Source of the DNA: JBBRHQ01 sp963725315
Lineage (GTDB): Bacteria; Actinomycetota; Thermoleophilia; Solirubrobacterales; 70-9
Reading direction: 5' to 3'
Assembly: GCA_963725315.1 (NCBI GenBank)
Contig: CAVRYA010000001.1
Location: 310,001 to 374,000, forward strand
Length of the DNA: 64,000 nt
The position numbers and the translations under genes were made by a program. The notes under the pieces were generated by a model. The model made no database searches. It saw only the letters and a list, made by a program, of their open reading frames with translations, and had not been told where the DNA came from. The number at the start of each line of letters is the position of its first letter. Within the stretch, counting starts at the first letter, position 1. Of the stretch, positions 50,797 to 59,749 are shown piece by piece.

Positions 50797-52077
50797 TCAG
50801 GCGGGAGCAGGCACCCGGACGGCGGCGCCGTTGCCCTCGGTGACGGCGGCCGCAGCGATCTCGGCGCCGAACCCGAGCCGCTCCCGGTACTCGGCGACCT
50901 GCATCCGTGAGATCACCAGCCGCTGGATCTCGGCCGTGCCCTCGAAGAGCTGGTAGATCTTGGCGTCGCGGAACCACTTCTCCAGCGGGCACTCGCTGCT
51001 CCAGGCGTAGGGCCCGACCAGGTCCATCAGCTGCGTCGTCGCCCGCATCGTCACGTCGCCGGCCTTCAGCTTCGACATCGAGCCCTGGCCGCCGGTCATC
51101 GGCACCCCGTTGCGGCCCATCCATGAGGCGCGCTGGACCAGCAGGCGCGCCGCCTCGATCTCGGTGGCGATGTCGGCGAGCACCTGCTGGACGCGCTGGG
51201 TCTGCAGCAGCGGCACGTCGTTCTCGACCCGGCCTTCGAGGAAGGAGAGGGTCCACTCGTAGGCAGCCTGGGCGATCCCGATCGCCGAGGCGCCGACGAT
51301 CGGCCGGGTGATCTCGAAGGTGGCGAGCGCGTCGGCCGAGCGTGACCTCTTCCCCGAGCGGGCGCGCTCGAGCTTCCGCTCCAGCTTCTCCTCGCCGCCG
51401 AGCAGCTGGTCGGCCGGGATGCGGCACTCCTCGAAGATCACCTCCGCCGTGTGCGAGGCGCGGATCCCCAGCTTGCTCTCCTTCTTGCCCTGGCTGATCC
51501 CCGGCGTTCCCTTGGCGACGACGAAGGACGCCTGGCCGCCGGTGCCGAGCGAGGGGTCGACGGTCGCAACGACCACGTGGACGTCGGCGATCCCGCCATT
51601 GGTGATGAAGACTTTGGTGCCGTTCAGCACCCACTCGTCGCCGTCTCGGCGCGCGGTCGTCTTCAGGCTCTTCACGTCGGAGCCGGCCTGCGGCTCGGTG
51701 ACGGCGTAGGCGCCGAGCTTGATCTCATCGTCGGTGCCGAAGCAATCCGGCACCCAGCGCGCGATCTGCTCCGGCGTCCCGGTGGCGGCGATGCCGGCGG
51801 CGGCGAGGCCCGAGCCGGAGATCGCCAGGGCGAGCCCGGCGCAGCCCCAGTGGAGCTCCTCGGCGTAGATCACGCCCATCTGCCCGTCGCTGTCGCTGCC
51901 CATCCGCTGCATCTGCTCGAGGCCCTGCAGTCCCCAGCGGCGAGCTTCGGCGATCACCTCCCAGGGAACGCTCTCGTCCCGGTCGTGCTGGGCGGCAGCC
52001 GGGCGCATCACCTCGCGCGCGAAGCGGCGGCAGTAGTCCCTGAACTCCTGCTGCTCGTCGTTCAGTGCGAAATCCAT
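50797..52077 (-). CDS. Acyl-CoA dehydrogenase
   Basis: A 426-residue FAD-dependent acyl-CoA dehydrogenase. It opens MDFALNDEQQEFRDYCRRFA; the FAD-binding stretch GAYAVTEPQAGSDV and a C-terminal LFEGTAEIQRLVISR, with the arginine that binds flavin, are present. It oxidises an acyl-CoA to enoyl-CoA in fatty-acid or related catabolism, passing electrons to ETF. The substrate range is not predictable. Two TetR-type palindromes lie 56-103 bases upstream, so it is probably induced by an acyl-CoA. Confidence 0.9.
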   Translation of the reverse strand: MDFALNDEQQEFRDYCRRFAREVMRPAAAQHDRDESVPWEVIAEARRWGLQGLEQMQRMGSDSDGQMGVIYAEELHWGCAGLALAISGSGLAAAGIAATGTPEQIARWVPDCFGTDDEIKLGAYAVTEPQAGSDVKSLKTTARRDGDEWVLNGTKVFITNGGIADVHVVVATVDPSLGTGGQASFVVAKGTPGISQGKKESKLGIRASHTAEVIFEECRIPADQLLGGEEKLERKLERARSGKRSRSADALATFEITRPIVGASAIGIAQAAYEWTLSFLEGRVENDVPLLQTQRVQQVLADIATEIEAARLLVQRASWMGRNGVPMTGGQGSMSKLKAGDVTMRATTQLMDLVGPYAWSSECPLEKWFRDAKIYQLFEGTAEIQRLVISRMQVAEYRERLGFGAEIAAAAVTEGNGAAVRVPAPA

Positions 52078-52132
52078 CTTGCCCCCTTCCGTCCGGGCCG
52101 CGGCGATGACCGCGCCGGCATTTCACCTACTG

Positions 52133-52180
52133 ATTGACTGGTCAGTCAATTAAGGGGAGATTAGCTGACCGGCCAGTCAG
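52133..52180. promoter_or_regulatory. Two TetR-type operators between divergent genes
   Basis: ATTGACTG-GT-CAGTCAAT (52133-52150) is a perfect 8-base-arm palindrome; CTGACCGGCCAGTCAG (52165-52180) is a close relative. The TTGACTGGTCAGTCAA type is typical of TetR-family repressors of fatty-acid and acyl-CoA metabolism. They lie between the acyl-CoA dehydrogenase (minus) and a cell-wall-binding-repeat protein (plus). A third similar site is at 59750-59763. No TetR gene is in the window. Confidence 0.7.
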
Positions 52181-52216
52181 GAGGGCCCGGGAGAGGAGTG
52201 CGCACCGCTTCGCCGC

Positions 52217-53671
52217 ATGACCAGTAGCGTTCTGCACGTGGCAAAGCTCCGCCTACCCCGCCTGCGCGAGCGCCCGATCAACGCCTCGGGAGCGGAGCCG
52301 CCCCGGGCATCCGACGGCGAGGAGGCCGCCCGCTCCAACGGCGCCAACGGCGATCGCCGGGGGACCGCCACCCTCCCGCCCCCGCCGCCGCCCGCTTCGC
52401 AGCCGCCGCCTCCTGCCGAAGAGCCCGAGCTGGAGCCACTGCCGCCGCTCTCGCTGTTCTCGAAGGTGATGCTGGTAGCGGTGCCCCTGGCGATCCTCGG
52501 CCTCGCCCTCTTCGCCTTCGGCGTCTTCGACTCCGGAGGTGACGAGAGTCCCTCCGGCCCCGCCCCGCAGATCGAGGGCACCGGGGCCCGCGGCACCGGG
52601 CCGGCGAGCGCGAGCGATGCGACCGACCTCGGCTTCCCCGCCTTTGCGACCAAGAACACGACGCGGGTAGGCGGCTCGAGCGCGACGGCGAACGCGGCCG
52701 GTGTCGCCCTCGCGACCTTCCCCTCCACCGTCCCCGACGACTCACCCGCGGCCGTGACCCTCGTCTCGGACCGCGACTGGCAGGGCGGGATCGCGGCGGC
52801 GGCCCTGATCGCGAACCCGGTGCGCGCCCCGCTCCTCTTCTCGGGACCCGACGGGGTTCCCTCCGCGACCTCCGAGGCCCTCGGGGCGATGGAACCGCAG
52901 GGCTCGAAGGGGACCGACGGCGAGCAGCTCTTCGCCCTCCCGGGGGCGGACATCCCGAGCGGCTACGAGACCAGGGTCCTCAAGGGTGGCGGCCCGGCCG
53001 AGGTGGCCGCCCGGTTGGCGGGATTGCGCGCGAAGCTGGCGGGAGGGCCGCCCGAGCACATCGTCCTCACCTCCCAGCGGGACGCGGGCATCGCAATGCC
53101 GGCGGCGGCCTGGGCGGCTCGCTCCGGGGACCCCGTCCTCTTCGCGGGGCCGCGCGGATTGCCCAAGCCGACCGCCAGGGCGCTCGCCAAGTTCAAGGGC
53201 GTCCCCGTCTACATCCTCGGGCCGACCTCGGCGATTCCGGCCTCGGTCGAGGAGAGGGTCTCCAAGGTCTCGGGTCAGGTGGCCCGCATCTCGGGCGAGG
53301 AGCCGGTCGCCAACGCGATCAACTTCGCCCGCTACTCCGACGGCAGCTTCGGCTGGAACGTCAACGACCCGGGACACGGGTTCGTGATCGCCCGCAGCAA
53401 CAGGCCGCTCGACGCTGTCGCCGCCGCGCCCCTCTCCGGCGCCGGCACCTGGGGGCCCCTGCTGCTCACCGACAACCCCGCGACGCTGCCGGGGACGCTC
53501 CGCAGCTACCTTCTCGACGTCAAACCCGGCTACACCGCCGATCCGACCCGGGCCTTCTACAACCACGTCTGGGTGATCGGCGACCAGGAGGCGATCAGCG
53601 TCAACCAGCAGGCCGCAATCGACTACGCCGCCGAGCTCGGCAGGATCAAGCCGAAGGGTGCCTCCAGGTGA
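52217..53671 (+). CDS. Membrane-anchored cell-wall-binding-repeat (CWB2) protein
   Basis: A 484-residue protein. A long Pro-rich cytoplasmic part (about 1-75) is followed by a single membrane anchor (SKVMLVAVPLAILGLALFAFGVF) and an extracellular domain with repeats of the CWB2 (PF04122) type: AVTLVSDRDWQGGIAAAALI, PVRAPLLFSGPDG and HIVLTSQRDAGI, and VPVYILGPTSAIPASVEERV. Such repeats bind anionic cell-wall polymers in clostridia and actinobacteria. The length of the Pro-rich part is unusual. Function unknown. Its stop overlaps the next gene's start (GTGA). Confidence 0.8.
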   Translation: MTSSVLHVAKLRLPRLRERPINASGAEPPRASDGEEAARSNGANGDRRGTATLPPPPPPASQPPPPAEEPELEPLPPLSLFSKVMLVAVPLAILGLALFAFGVFDSGGDESPSGPAPQIEGTGARGTGPASASDATDLGFPAFATKNTTRVGGSSATANAAGVALATFPSTVPDDSPAAVTLVSDRDWQGGIAAAALIANPVRAPLLFSGPDGVPSATSEALGAMEPQGSKGTDGEQLFALPGADIPSGYETRVLKGGGPAEVAARLAGLRAKLAGGPPEHIVLTSQRDAGIAMPAAAWAARSGDPVLFAGPRGLPKPTARALAKFKGVPVYILGPTSAIPASVEERVSKVSGQVARISGEEPVANAINFARYSDGSFGWNVNDPGHGFVIARSNRPLDAVAAAPLSGAGTWGPLLLTDNPATLPGTLRSYLLDVKPGYTADPTRAFYNHVWVIGDQEAISVNQQAAIDYAAELGRIKPKGASR

Positions 53672-53901
53672 GCGAGGCGGAACGCCCCGAGCTGCTGGAG
53701 CCCTCGCACGAGGTCGGCGTCGATGACATCCGGGCCCTCGCGGGCGCCTCCACGCCCCATTTCGCGCTGCAGGTCCGAAACCGGATCCGGCGTCTGATCG
53801 AGCCGCTCCCGGCCGATCACCCGGCCCGGATCGAGGGCGAGCGGAGGATCGCCGAGCTGGAAGAGCTGGCGCGCCACAGCGGCGACCCGCGTGGGCGCTG
53901 A
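53668..53901 (+). CDS. Small protein, unknown function
   Basis: A 77-residue acidic helical protein. It starts MSEAERPELLEPSHEVGVDD and continues with PHFALQVRNRIRRLIEPLPADHP and a terminal helix IAELEELARHSGD (given in parts). No domain is recognised. Start GTG overlaps the upstream stop by 4 bases, and it overlaps the methyltransferase start by 11, so it is likely translated as part of a three-gene run. Confidence 0.6.
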   Translation: MSEAERPELLEPSHEVGVDDIRALAGASTPHFALQVRNRIRRLIEPLPADHPARIEGERRIAELEELARHSGDPRGR

Positions 53902-54673
53902 GCCCGACACCGCGCTGCGGCGGACCCTGCCCCTGCTGGCTCCCGAGGCGAGGCGCCGGGCGCATGAGATCGACCCGGAGGCGCCGTTCCTCGACCTCCT
54001 CGAGGAGGAGCTGCCATCCACCGGCCCGACCCAGGACCTGATGCTGACCGGGATCGTGCCCAAGGTGTACGAGCGCTACTGGCGCCCCGCCCTCGGCCGG
54101 GTCGCGAAGGGCCTGACCGGGCCCGGGATGGCCGACGAGATCCGCATCGCCCGGCTGCTCCTGGGGCTTCGACCCGGAGACGGCGTCCTCGACGTGGCCT
54201 GCGGCCCGGGCAACTTCTCCCGCGCCTTCGCTTCGACGGTCGGCGCTTCCGGCCTGGTCGTCGGCATCGACGCCTCCGAGACGATGCTGGAGCGCGGCGC
54301 CGCCGACCTGAGCCGGTCCGGGCTCGAGAACCTCTGCCTGATCCGCGGCGACGCCACCGCGCTTCCCTTCGTCGAGGCGAGCTTCGACGCCGTCTGCTGC
54401 TTCGCCGCCCTGCACCTCCTCGACGACCCCCTCGCCGGCCTCGACGAGATGGCCAGGGTGCTGACTCCCGGTGGGCGGATCGCCCTGATGACCTCGGCCC
54501 AGCGCCGGCTCGGCCCGCGCGGCCCGGCGAAGCCCCTTGTTGAGCGGCTCAGCGGCATCCGGATCTTCGCCCCGGAGGAGATAGCCGTGGAGCTCGAGCA
54601 GCGCGGCTTCGCCGACATCCACCAGCGGATCAGCGGCTTGGTCCAGTTCGTAGGCGCCCGCCTCGCCACCTGA
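53891..54673 (+). CDS. Class I SAM-dependent methyltransferase
   Basis: A 260-residue methyltransferase. Motif I is VLDVACGPGNFSRAF (about 97-111), motif II ends in GIDASETML, and a later motif is EMARVLTPGGRIALM, all of the UbiE/COQ5-like class I fold. A helical N-terminal extension (90 residues) comes first. Methyl-acceptor unknown; small-molecule or lipid methylation is typical. It overlaps the small upstream gene and is 23 bases from the metallo-hydrolase gene. Confidence 0.87.
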   Translation: MGAEPDTALRRTLPLLAPEARRRAHEIDPEAPFLDLLEEELPSTGPTQDLMLTGIVPKVYERYWRPALGRVAKGLTGPGMADEIRIARLLLGLRPGDGVLDVACGPGNFSRAFASTVGASGLVVGIDASETMLERGAADLSRSGLENLCLIRGDATALPFVEASFDAVCCFAALHLLDDPLAGLDEMARVLTPGGRIALMTSAQRRLGPRGPAKPLVERLSGIRIFAPEEIAVELEQRGFADIHQRISGLVQFVGARLAT

Positions 54674-54696
54674 GGGGTGTCGGATAGGTTGGCGCG

Positions 54697-55368
54697 ATGA
54701 AGCAGCTCGCCGAGGGCGTCTGGCGCCTGGATGAGTTCCCGCGGCCGGCGATCAACGTCTACCTGGCCGGCGACGTGCTGATCGACGCCGGCAGGCGCTG
54801 GGACCGGCGCCGGATCCTGCGCCAGCTCCGCGGCCGCGAGCTCTCGCTGCTGGCGCTGACCCACGTCCACCCCGACCACCAGGGAGTGGCGAAGGACGTC
54901 TGCGAGGAGCGCGGCGTGCCGCTCGCCTGCCATGCCGACGACGTCGATGCGATGGAGGGCCGGCGCCCGGTCCAGGAGGCTGGGGCCTCCAACCCGATCA
55001 ACCGGGTGATCAGGGCGCTCTGGGAGGGCCCGCCGCACAAGGTCGGCCGGGTCCTGGGCGAGGGCGACGAGGTGGCCGGCTTCCGCGTCGTCCACGCCCC
55101 CGGCCATGCCCGCGGGGAGGTGATCTACTTCCGCGAGTCCGACGGGGTGGCGATCTGCGGCGACGTGGTCCGCAACATGAGCTACGCGACCACCCTGCCA
55201 GGCCTGCGCGAGCCGCCGGAGATCTTCACCTACGACCCGGCCGAGAACCGCCGCTCGATCCGCAAGCTGGCCGGGCTCGGCCCGAGGCTGATCCTCCCCG
55301 GCCACGGGCCGGCGGTCACCGACATGGCGGGCTTCGATCGCTGGGTCGCCTCGCTGCCGGCCGATTAG
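54697..55368 (+). CDS. Metallo-beta-lactamase-fold hydrolase
   Basis: A 223-residue MBL-fold protein. The HxHxDH motif is THVHPDHQG (about residues 56-62); the further ligands are in APGHARGE and CGDVV, with a final LPGHGPAV. Such di-metal hydrolases cleave thioesters, esters or lactones. Members close to lipid-degradation genes are often glyoxalase-II-like, but the substrate here is unknown. It runs into the repeat locus before the convergent dehydrogenase. Confidence 0.88.
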   Translation: MKQLAEGVWRLDEFPRPAINVYLAGDVLIDAGRRWDRRRILRQLRGRELSLLALTHVHPDHQGVAKDVCEERGVPLACHADDVDAMEGRRPVQEAGASNPINRVIRALWEGPPHKVGRVLGEGDEVAGFRVVHAPGHARGEVIYFRESDGVAICGDVVRNMSYATTLPGLREPPEIFTYDPAENRRSIRKLAGLGPRLILPGHGPAVTDMAGFDRWVASLPAD

Positions 55369-55397
55369 GCGCCCACGGCGCCGGCTTCCGGAATAAA

Positions 55398-55519
55398 TTG
55401 CGGCGGCTTCGCCGCCTTACATGCCTCTGCCGGCGCTAACACCGCGCCGGCAACACAAGTAAATTGCGGCGGCTTCGTCGCCTGACATGCCTCTGCCGGC
55501 GCTAACACCGCGCCGGCAA
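55398..55519 (+). repeat. Double-hairpin intergenic repeat, locus 2 (two tandem units)
   Basis: Units 55398-55453 and 55464-55519 (period 66). Each reads TTGCGGCGGCTTCGCCGCC, then ACATGCCTC, then TGCCGGCG-CTAACAC-CGCGCCGGCA. The first stem varies in one loop base (TTCGCC vs TTCGTC). They lie between the MBL gene (plus) and an acyl-CoA dehydrogenase (minus), whose stop is 6 bases away. Confidence 0.88.
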
Positions 55520-55524
55520 CACAC

Positions 55525-56628
55525 CTATGCGGCGAGGACCGACTCGGCGACCTGATCGCGGTGCCACTTGGCGTCGCCGAACATCGAGGCGTCGGCGCGA
55601 GCCCGCTTCAGCCAGAAATGAAGGTCGTGCTCCCAGGTGAAGCCGATGCCGCCGTGCACCTGCATCGAGGCGGCGGCGACCCGCCAGCCGGCGTCCGAGG
55701 CGTAGGCCTTGGCGATCGAGGCCGCCCGGGGCAGGGTCTCCGGCTCCGCGTCGGCGGCCCAGGCGGCGAAGTAGACGGCGGAGCGCGAGTTCTCGGTCTC
55801 CAGGAGCATCTGCGCACAGCTGTGTGAGACCGCCTGGTAGGAGCCGATCGCCCGCCCGAACTGCTGGCGATCCTTGGCGTACTCAACTGCCATCTCCATC
55901 GTCCGCTGGGCGATCCCGGTCAGCTCGGCCGAGAGCGCCACGCAGGCCCGCTGCAAGACAGGCAGGTAGTCGGCTCCGGCGCCCGGCATCGTGTTGCCGG
56001 CCGGGACCTCGACCCCCTCGAAGCGGACCGTGAACAGCTTGCGGGTCAGGTCGATCGAGCTCTCCGCGGCGACGCTGACCCCGTCGGCGTCGCGGTCGAC
56101 GATATGCCTGCCGCCGTCGCTGGTCGCGACCAGGAAGAAATCGGCGCTGCCGGCGTCCATCACCAGCACCTTCTCGCCGTCGAGCACGACCGCATCCCCG
56201 CTGCCCCCCGCCTCCATCGCGAACTCCCCGATCGCCGCCGGCGTGCCTGCGTCGACCAGCGCCGGGGTTCCGCGCCGCTCGCCCCCGGCCAGCGGCCGAA
56301 GGTAGCGTTCCTTCTGATCTTCGTCGGCGCAGGTGGCGAGCGCCAATCCGGCGACGGTGTTGGAGAGCAGCGGCGAGGGCGCCATGGAGTAGCCCATCTC
56401 CTCCATCACCACCGCCAGCTCGACCATTCCGAGCCCCTGCCCGCCCCACTCCTCGGGCAGTGCCAGCCCCTGCCAGCCGAGCTCGGTCATCTCCTGCCAG
56501 TCCTCCTCGGCGAAGCCGCCGGGGAGCTTGATCAGCTCGCGGATCCGCTCCGGCTTGTACTTGGCGGCGAGGAACTGCTTCGCCGCCTCCTGAATCGCCC
56601 GCTGCTCGTCGTTCAGGTCGAAGTACAA
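55525..56628 (-). CDS. Acyl-CoA dehydrogenase (second of an adjacent pair)
   Basis: A 367-residue acyl-CoA dehydrogenase starting at TTG 56628 (LYFDLNDEQRAIQEAAKQF). It has the helical N-terminal domain, the beta domain (SIDLTRKLFTVRFEGVEV) and the terminal helix bundle (QVHGGIGFTWEHDLHFWLKR). It follows a second acyl-CoA dehydrogenase with 8 bases between. In actinobacteria such adjacent pairs can form heterotetramers that share active sites (for example the FadE26-FadE27 kind in sterol side-chain degradation). That is a possibility, not shown here. The upstream region of the long frame is the partner gene in another frame. Confidence 0.88.
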   Translation of the reverse strand: MYFDLNDEQRAIQEAAKQFLAAKYKPERIRELIKLPGGFAEEDWQEMTELGWQGLALPEEWGGQGLGMVELAVVMEEMGYSMAPSPLLSNTVAGLALATCADEDQKERYLRPLAGGERRGTPALVDAGTPAAIGEFAMEAGGSGDAVVLDGEKVLVMDAGSADFFLVATSDGGRHIVDRDADGVSVAAESSIDLTRKLFTVRFEGVEVPAGNTMPGAGADYLPVLQRACVALSAELTGIAQRTMEMAVEYAKDRQQFGRAIGSYQAVSHSCAQMLLETENSRSAVYFAAWAADAEPETLPRAASIAKAYASDAGWRVAAASMQVHGGIGFTWEHDLHFWLKRARADASMFGDAKWHRDQVAESVLAA

Positions 56629-56636
56629 GCGCGGCG

Positions 56637-57812
56637 CTACCTGAGTTTGGGAAGGCCGAGGACGCGCTCGGCGATGATGTTCTTGAGGATCTCGGTGGTG
56701 CCGCCCTCGATCGAGTTCGCCCGCGAGCGCAGGAACGAGTACTGCCAGCTGCCGTTGTCGATCGCGTGCTCGTCGCCGCGGCCGAGCGGCGCGTAGGCGC
56801 CCTCGATCTCGAGCGCCAGCTCGGCGATGCCCTGGTTGATGTCGGCCCACTGCCACTTGCCGAGCGAGCCCTCGGGCCCGGGGGTGCCGGTCTGCATCGT
56901 CTTGGTCAGCCCCCGGTAGGCGTTGATCCTCATCGTCTCGGCCTCGATGTGGAGCTGGGCGATCCGCTGGCGGTAGTAGGCGTCATCGGCGACCGAGCCG
57001 CCGTTCAGCTTCGTCTCACGCGCCAGCTTGGCGAGACGCCGAAGGCTGTTCTGGATCCCGACGACGGCGCTGAAGGCGAGCCCCGCGCGCTCGTTCATCA
57101 GCGTCGTGATTGCCACCTGCCAGCCGTTCCCGACCCCGCCGATCACGTTCTCCTCCGGGATGCGGGCCTCCTCGATGAACAGCTCGTTGAACTCGCCCTC
57201 GCCGGTGATCTGCACCAGCGGCCGCACCTGCACCCCCTCCTGCTCCATGTCCATCAGGAAGTAGGTGAGGCCCTTGTGCTTGGGGGCGTCGGGGTCGGTG
57301 CGGGCGACCAGCATGCACCACTTGGCGAACTGCGCAAGCGTCGTCCAGACCTTCTGCCCGGTGACCACCCACTCGTCGCCGTCCTTGACCGCCTTCGTCT
57401 TCAGCGAGGCCAGGTCGGAACCCGACTCGGGCTCCGAGAACCCCTGGCACCAGATCTCCTCGGCGCTGAGGATCGGCTCCAGGTAGCGCTTCTTCTGCTC
57501 CTCGGTGCCGTGGGCGATCACCACCGGACCGCCCATCGCCAGGCCGAGGACGTTGGCCGGAGCCGGCACCTCGGCGCGGGCCATCTCCTGGGCGAAGATC
57601 GCCTGCTCGATCATCGTCGCCCCGCGCCCGCCGTACTCCTTCGGCCAGGAGATCCCCGCCCAGCCGGCCTCGTGCAGGCGGCGCTGCCACTCGGCCCGGA
57701 AGGGGATCACCTGATCGAGCTCCTCGGGCTCGGGGCCGGGGTCGTTGGCCTCGAACCAGGCGCGAAGCTCGTCGCGCAGCTCCTGCTCGGAGGGCGAGAG
57801 GGTCAGATCCAT
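56637..57812 (-). CDS. Acyl-CoA dehydrogenase (first of an adjacent pair)
   Basis: A 391-residue acyl-CoA dehydrogenase: MDLTLSPSEQELRDELRAWF, QGFSEPESGSDLASLKTKAV, the strand LTYFLMDMEQEGVQV and a C-terminal NSIEGGTTEILKNIIAERVLGLP. It resembles the larger partner of paired actinobacterial acyl-CoA dehydrogenases. A start at 57812 fits the family. It lies 8 bases upstream of the second dehydrogenase; they should be one transcript. Electron acceptor ETF is not in the window. Confidence 0.9.
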   Translation of the reverse strand: MDLTLSPSEQELRDELRAWFEANDPGPEPEELDQVIPFRAEWQRRLHEAGWAGISWPKEYGGRGATMIEQAIFAQEMARAEVPAPANVLGLAMGGPVVIAHGTEEQKKRYLEPILSAEEIWCQGFSEPESGSDLASLKTKAVKDGDEWVVTGQKVWTTLAQFAKWCMLVARTDPDAPKHKGLTYFLMDMEQEGVQVRPLVQITGEGEFNELFIEEARIPEENVIGGVGNGWQVAITTLMNERAGLAFSAVVGIQNSLRRLAKLARETKLNGGSVADDAYYRQRIAQLHIEAETMRINAYRGLTKTMQTGTPGPEGSLGKWQWADINQGIAELALEIEGAYAPLGRGDEHAIDNGSWQYSFLRSRANSIEGGTTEILKNIIAERVLGLPKLR

Positions 57813-57867
57813 GCCCGAACCCTATACAGCCTGGCCGCCCGGCCAGGCCCCCGCCCGCCGCAACCGC

Positions 57868-58389
57868 TCAGCAGACCAGCACCAGGTCGAAGGGCAGATT
57901 CGAGAGCCCCCCACCGCCGTTGAACGTCTCCACCTCGAGCTGCTTCGGCCCCCCGCTGGTGAAGCGGACGATCCGCGTCGTCGGGTTGTCGAGCAGGATG
58001 ATATTCGCGCCCCTGATGTCGATCGTTGCGGTCGCATCGCACTTGCTGATGTTGCGCGGGAAGTGCACCTGACAAACGCCCTGACCGGGGTGTGTGGTGC
58101 TGACCCCGTGCGGGAAGGGGTGCGCGGCGGTGCAGTTAGGGCCGGTCGTGCCGATGCTGAAGACGTTCGCCGCCCGCACGTTCCTCAATGTGCCTTGCTT
58201 GATGTCGACTCCCTTCAGCGAGCGGTTCTGGACCTTGGGGCTGGAGACGGCGTTGCGCTGCAGCTGCGCCGGGCCGACACTGTTGCGCCCGAGCTGGAGC
58301 GCGTAAGCGCTGCCACTCAGGGCCAGGAACACTGCAATCACCGACATCACGTTCGCGAATCTCAGCTGCCGCTTCACTGCAGAGAGCAT
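57868..58389 (-). CDS. Secreted repeat-containing protein typical of Solirubrobacterales
   Basis: A 173-residue exported protein. After a basic N-terminus comes a signal-like hydrophobic segment (NVMSVIAVFLALSGSAYAL). Then a small tandem motif is visible: LGRNSVGPAQL, QRNAVSSPKV, QNRSLKGVDI, KQGTLRNV. The C-terminal half is strand-rich with paired cysteines (CTAA, GVCQV, KCDA, LVLVC). The motif group is frequent and repeated in proteins of this bacterial order; its function is unknown. It lies between fatty-acid genes on the same strand and could be structural in the envelope. Confidence 0.75.
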   Translation of the reverse strand: MLSAVKRQLRFANVMSVIAVFLALSGSAYALQLGRNSVGPAQLQRNAVSSPKVQNRSLKGVDIKQGTLRNVRAANVFSIGTTGPNCTAAHPFPHGVSTTHPGQGVCQVHFPRNISKCDATATIDIRGANIILLDNPTTRIVRFTSGGPKQLEVETFNGGGGLSNLPFDLVLVC

Positions 58390-58494
58390 CTACCGTCCTC
58401 CGTCGCCGGCCCTCGTCCGAGGGCGATTCGTCGTCCGGCACAGTCTCCTCCGCGGCGGGGCGGAAAAACGGCCGCCCCGACGGGTGTCTTAGTC

Positions 58495-59673
58495 CTACAC
58501 CCGCTGGATCAGCGTCCCGGTGCCGAGTCCGCCGCCGCAGCACATCGTCACCATGCCCATCTCCTTGTCGGAGCGCTCCATCTCGTGCAGCAGGGTGGTG
58601 ATCAGCCGCGCCCCGGTCGAGCCCAGCGGGTGGCCGAGGGCGATCGCCCCGCCGTTGACGTTGACCCGGTCCATGTCGGGGTCGTGCTCGCGGCGCCAGG
58701 CGGCGAGCACCGAGGCGAAGGCCTCGTTGATCTCGATCAGGTCGATATCCCCGATCGACATCCCGTTGCGGTCGAGCAGCTTCTGGGTCGCCGGGATCGG
58801 GCCGGTCAGCATGATCACGGGATCGACCCCGACCGTGGTCTGGTCGAAGATCCGCGCCCGCGGCTCGAGCCCGAGGGCGTCGGCCTTCTCGCGGCTCATC
58901 AGCAGCACCGCGGCGGCGCCGTCGGAGATCTGCGAGGAGTTGCCGGCGGTGATCTTGCCGTCCTCCTTGAAGGCCGGCTTCAGCTCGGAGAGCTTCTCCA
59001 GGGTCGTGTCGGGGCGGATCCCCTGGTCGGTCGCGTAGGTGTCTCCGTTGACGGCGATCGGGACGATCTCGCGCTCGAAGCGCCCCTCCTCGGTCGCCTG
59101 GGCGGCGAGCTGGTGGGAGCGGAGGCCGATCTCGTCCAGCTCCGAGCGGGGGATCTCCCACTTGTCGGCGATCATCTCGGCCGAGATCCCCTGCGGGACG
59201 AGGTTGTAGCGCTCCATCAGGGGTCCGGAGAAGGCGTAGCCGTGCTCGGACATCACCTGCATCCCGTCGGCGAAGGAGATGTGCCCCATGTGCTCGACCC
59301 CGCCGCCGATCGCGACGTCGTGGACGCCGGAGGCGACCAGCGCGGCGGCGAAGTTGACGGCCTGCTGGGCGGAGCCGCACTGGCGGTCGACGGTGGTCGC
59401 CGGGGTCTCGATCGGCAGCCCGGCCTCGAGCCAGGCGTTGCGGCCGATGTTCATGCCCTGCTCGCCGAACTGCTGCACGCAGCCGGCGACGACGTCCTCG
59501 ACCTCGGAGGGCTCGATCCCGGCGCGCTCGATCACCTCGGAGTAGGTCTTGGCGAGCAGCGTCGAGGGGTGGGTGTCCTTGTAGTAGCCCTTCTCCTCAT
59601 GGCCGCGGCCGATCGGCGTGCGAACCGCCTCGACGATGACCACTTCGCGTCCACCGAACTTGCCGTTCTCCAT
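58495..59673 (-). CDS. Thiolase (acetyl-CoA C-acetyltransferase, FadA type)
   Basis: A 392-residue thiolase. The acyl-carrying Cys99 is in VDRQCGSAQQA; the catalytic triad continues with the His in ALGHPLGSTGARL and the second Cys in TMCCGGGLGTG. The CGSAQQA form is shared with FadA5-like thiolases that cut steroid and branched-chain 3-ketoacyl-CoAs; that assignment is only suggestive. It ends beta-oxidation by releasing acetyl- or propionyl-CoA. The TetR-type palindrome (59750) lies 77 bases upstream. Confidence 0.9.
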   Translation of the reverse strand: MENGKFGGREVVIVEAVRTPIGRGHEEKGYYKDTHPSTLLAKTYSEVIERAGIEPSEVEDVVAGCVQQFGEQGMNIGRNAWLEAGLPIETPATTVDRQCGSAQQAVNFAAALVASGVHDVAIGGGVEHMGHISFADGMQVMSEHGYAFSGPLMERYNLVPQGISAEMIADKWEIPRSELDEIGLRSHQLAAQATEEGRFEREIVPIAVNGDTYATDQGIRPDTTLEKLSELKPAFKEDGKITAGNSSQISDGAAAVLLMSREKADALGLEPRARIFDQTTVGVDPVIMLTGPIPATQKLLDRNGMSIGDIDLIEINEAFASVLAAWRREHDPDMDRVNVNGGAIALGHPLGSTGARLITTLLHEMERSDKEMGMVTMCCGGGLGTGTLIQRV

Positions 59674-59749
59674 CAGGGCGTGCCTCCGATCGATATCTCT
59701 TGCCTTGCTCGCGGTCCTCAGACCGGCGCCCGGCGAACGATACTCAAAT

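Noticed and set aside
55398..55519. Tandem palindromic repeats considered as a CRISPR array
   Set aside because: Only two units with a nearly identical filler, no unique spacers and no cas genes. The same units occur at two other loci.
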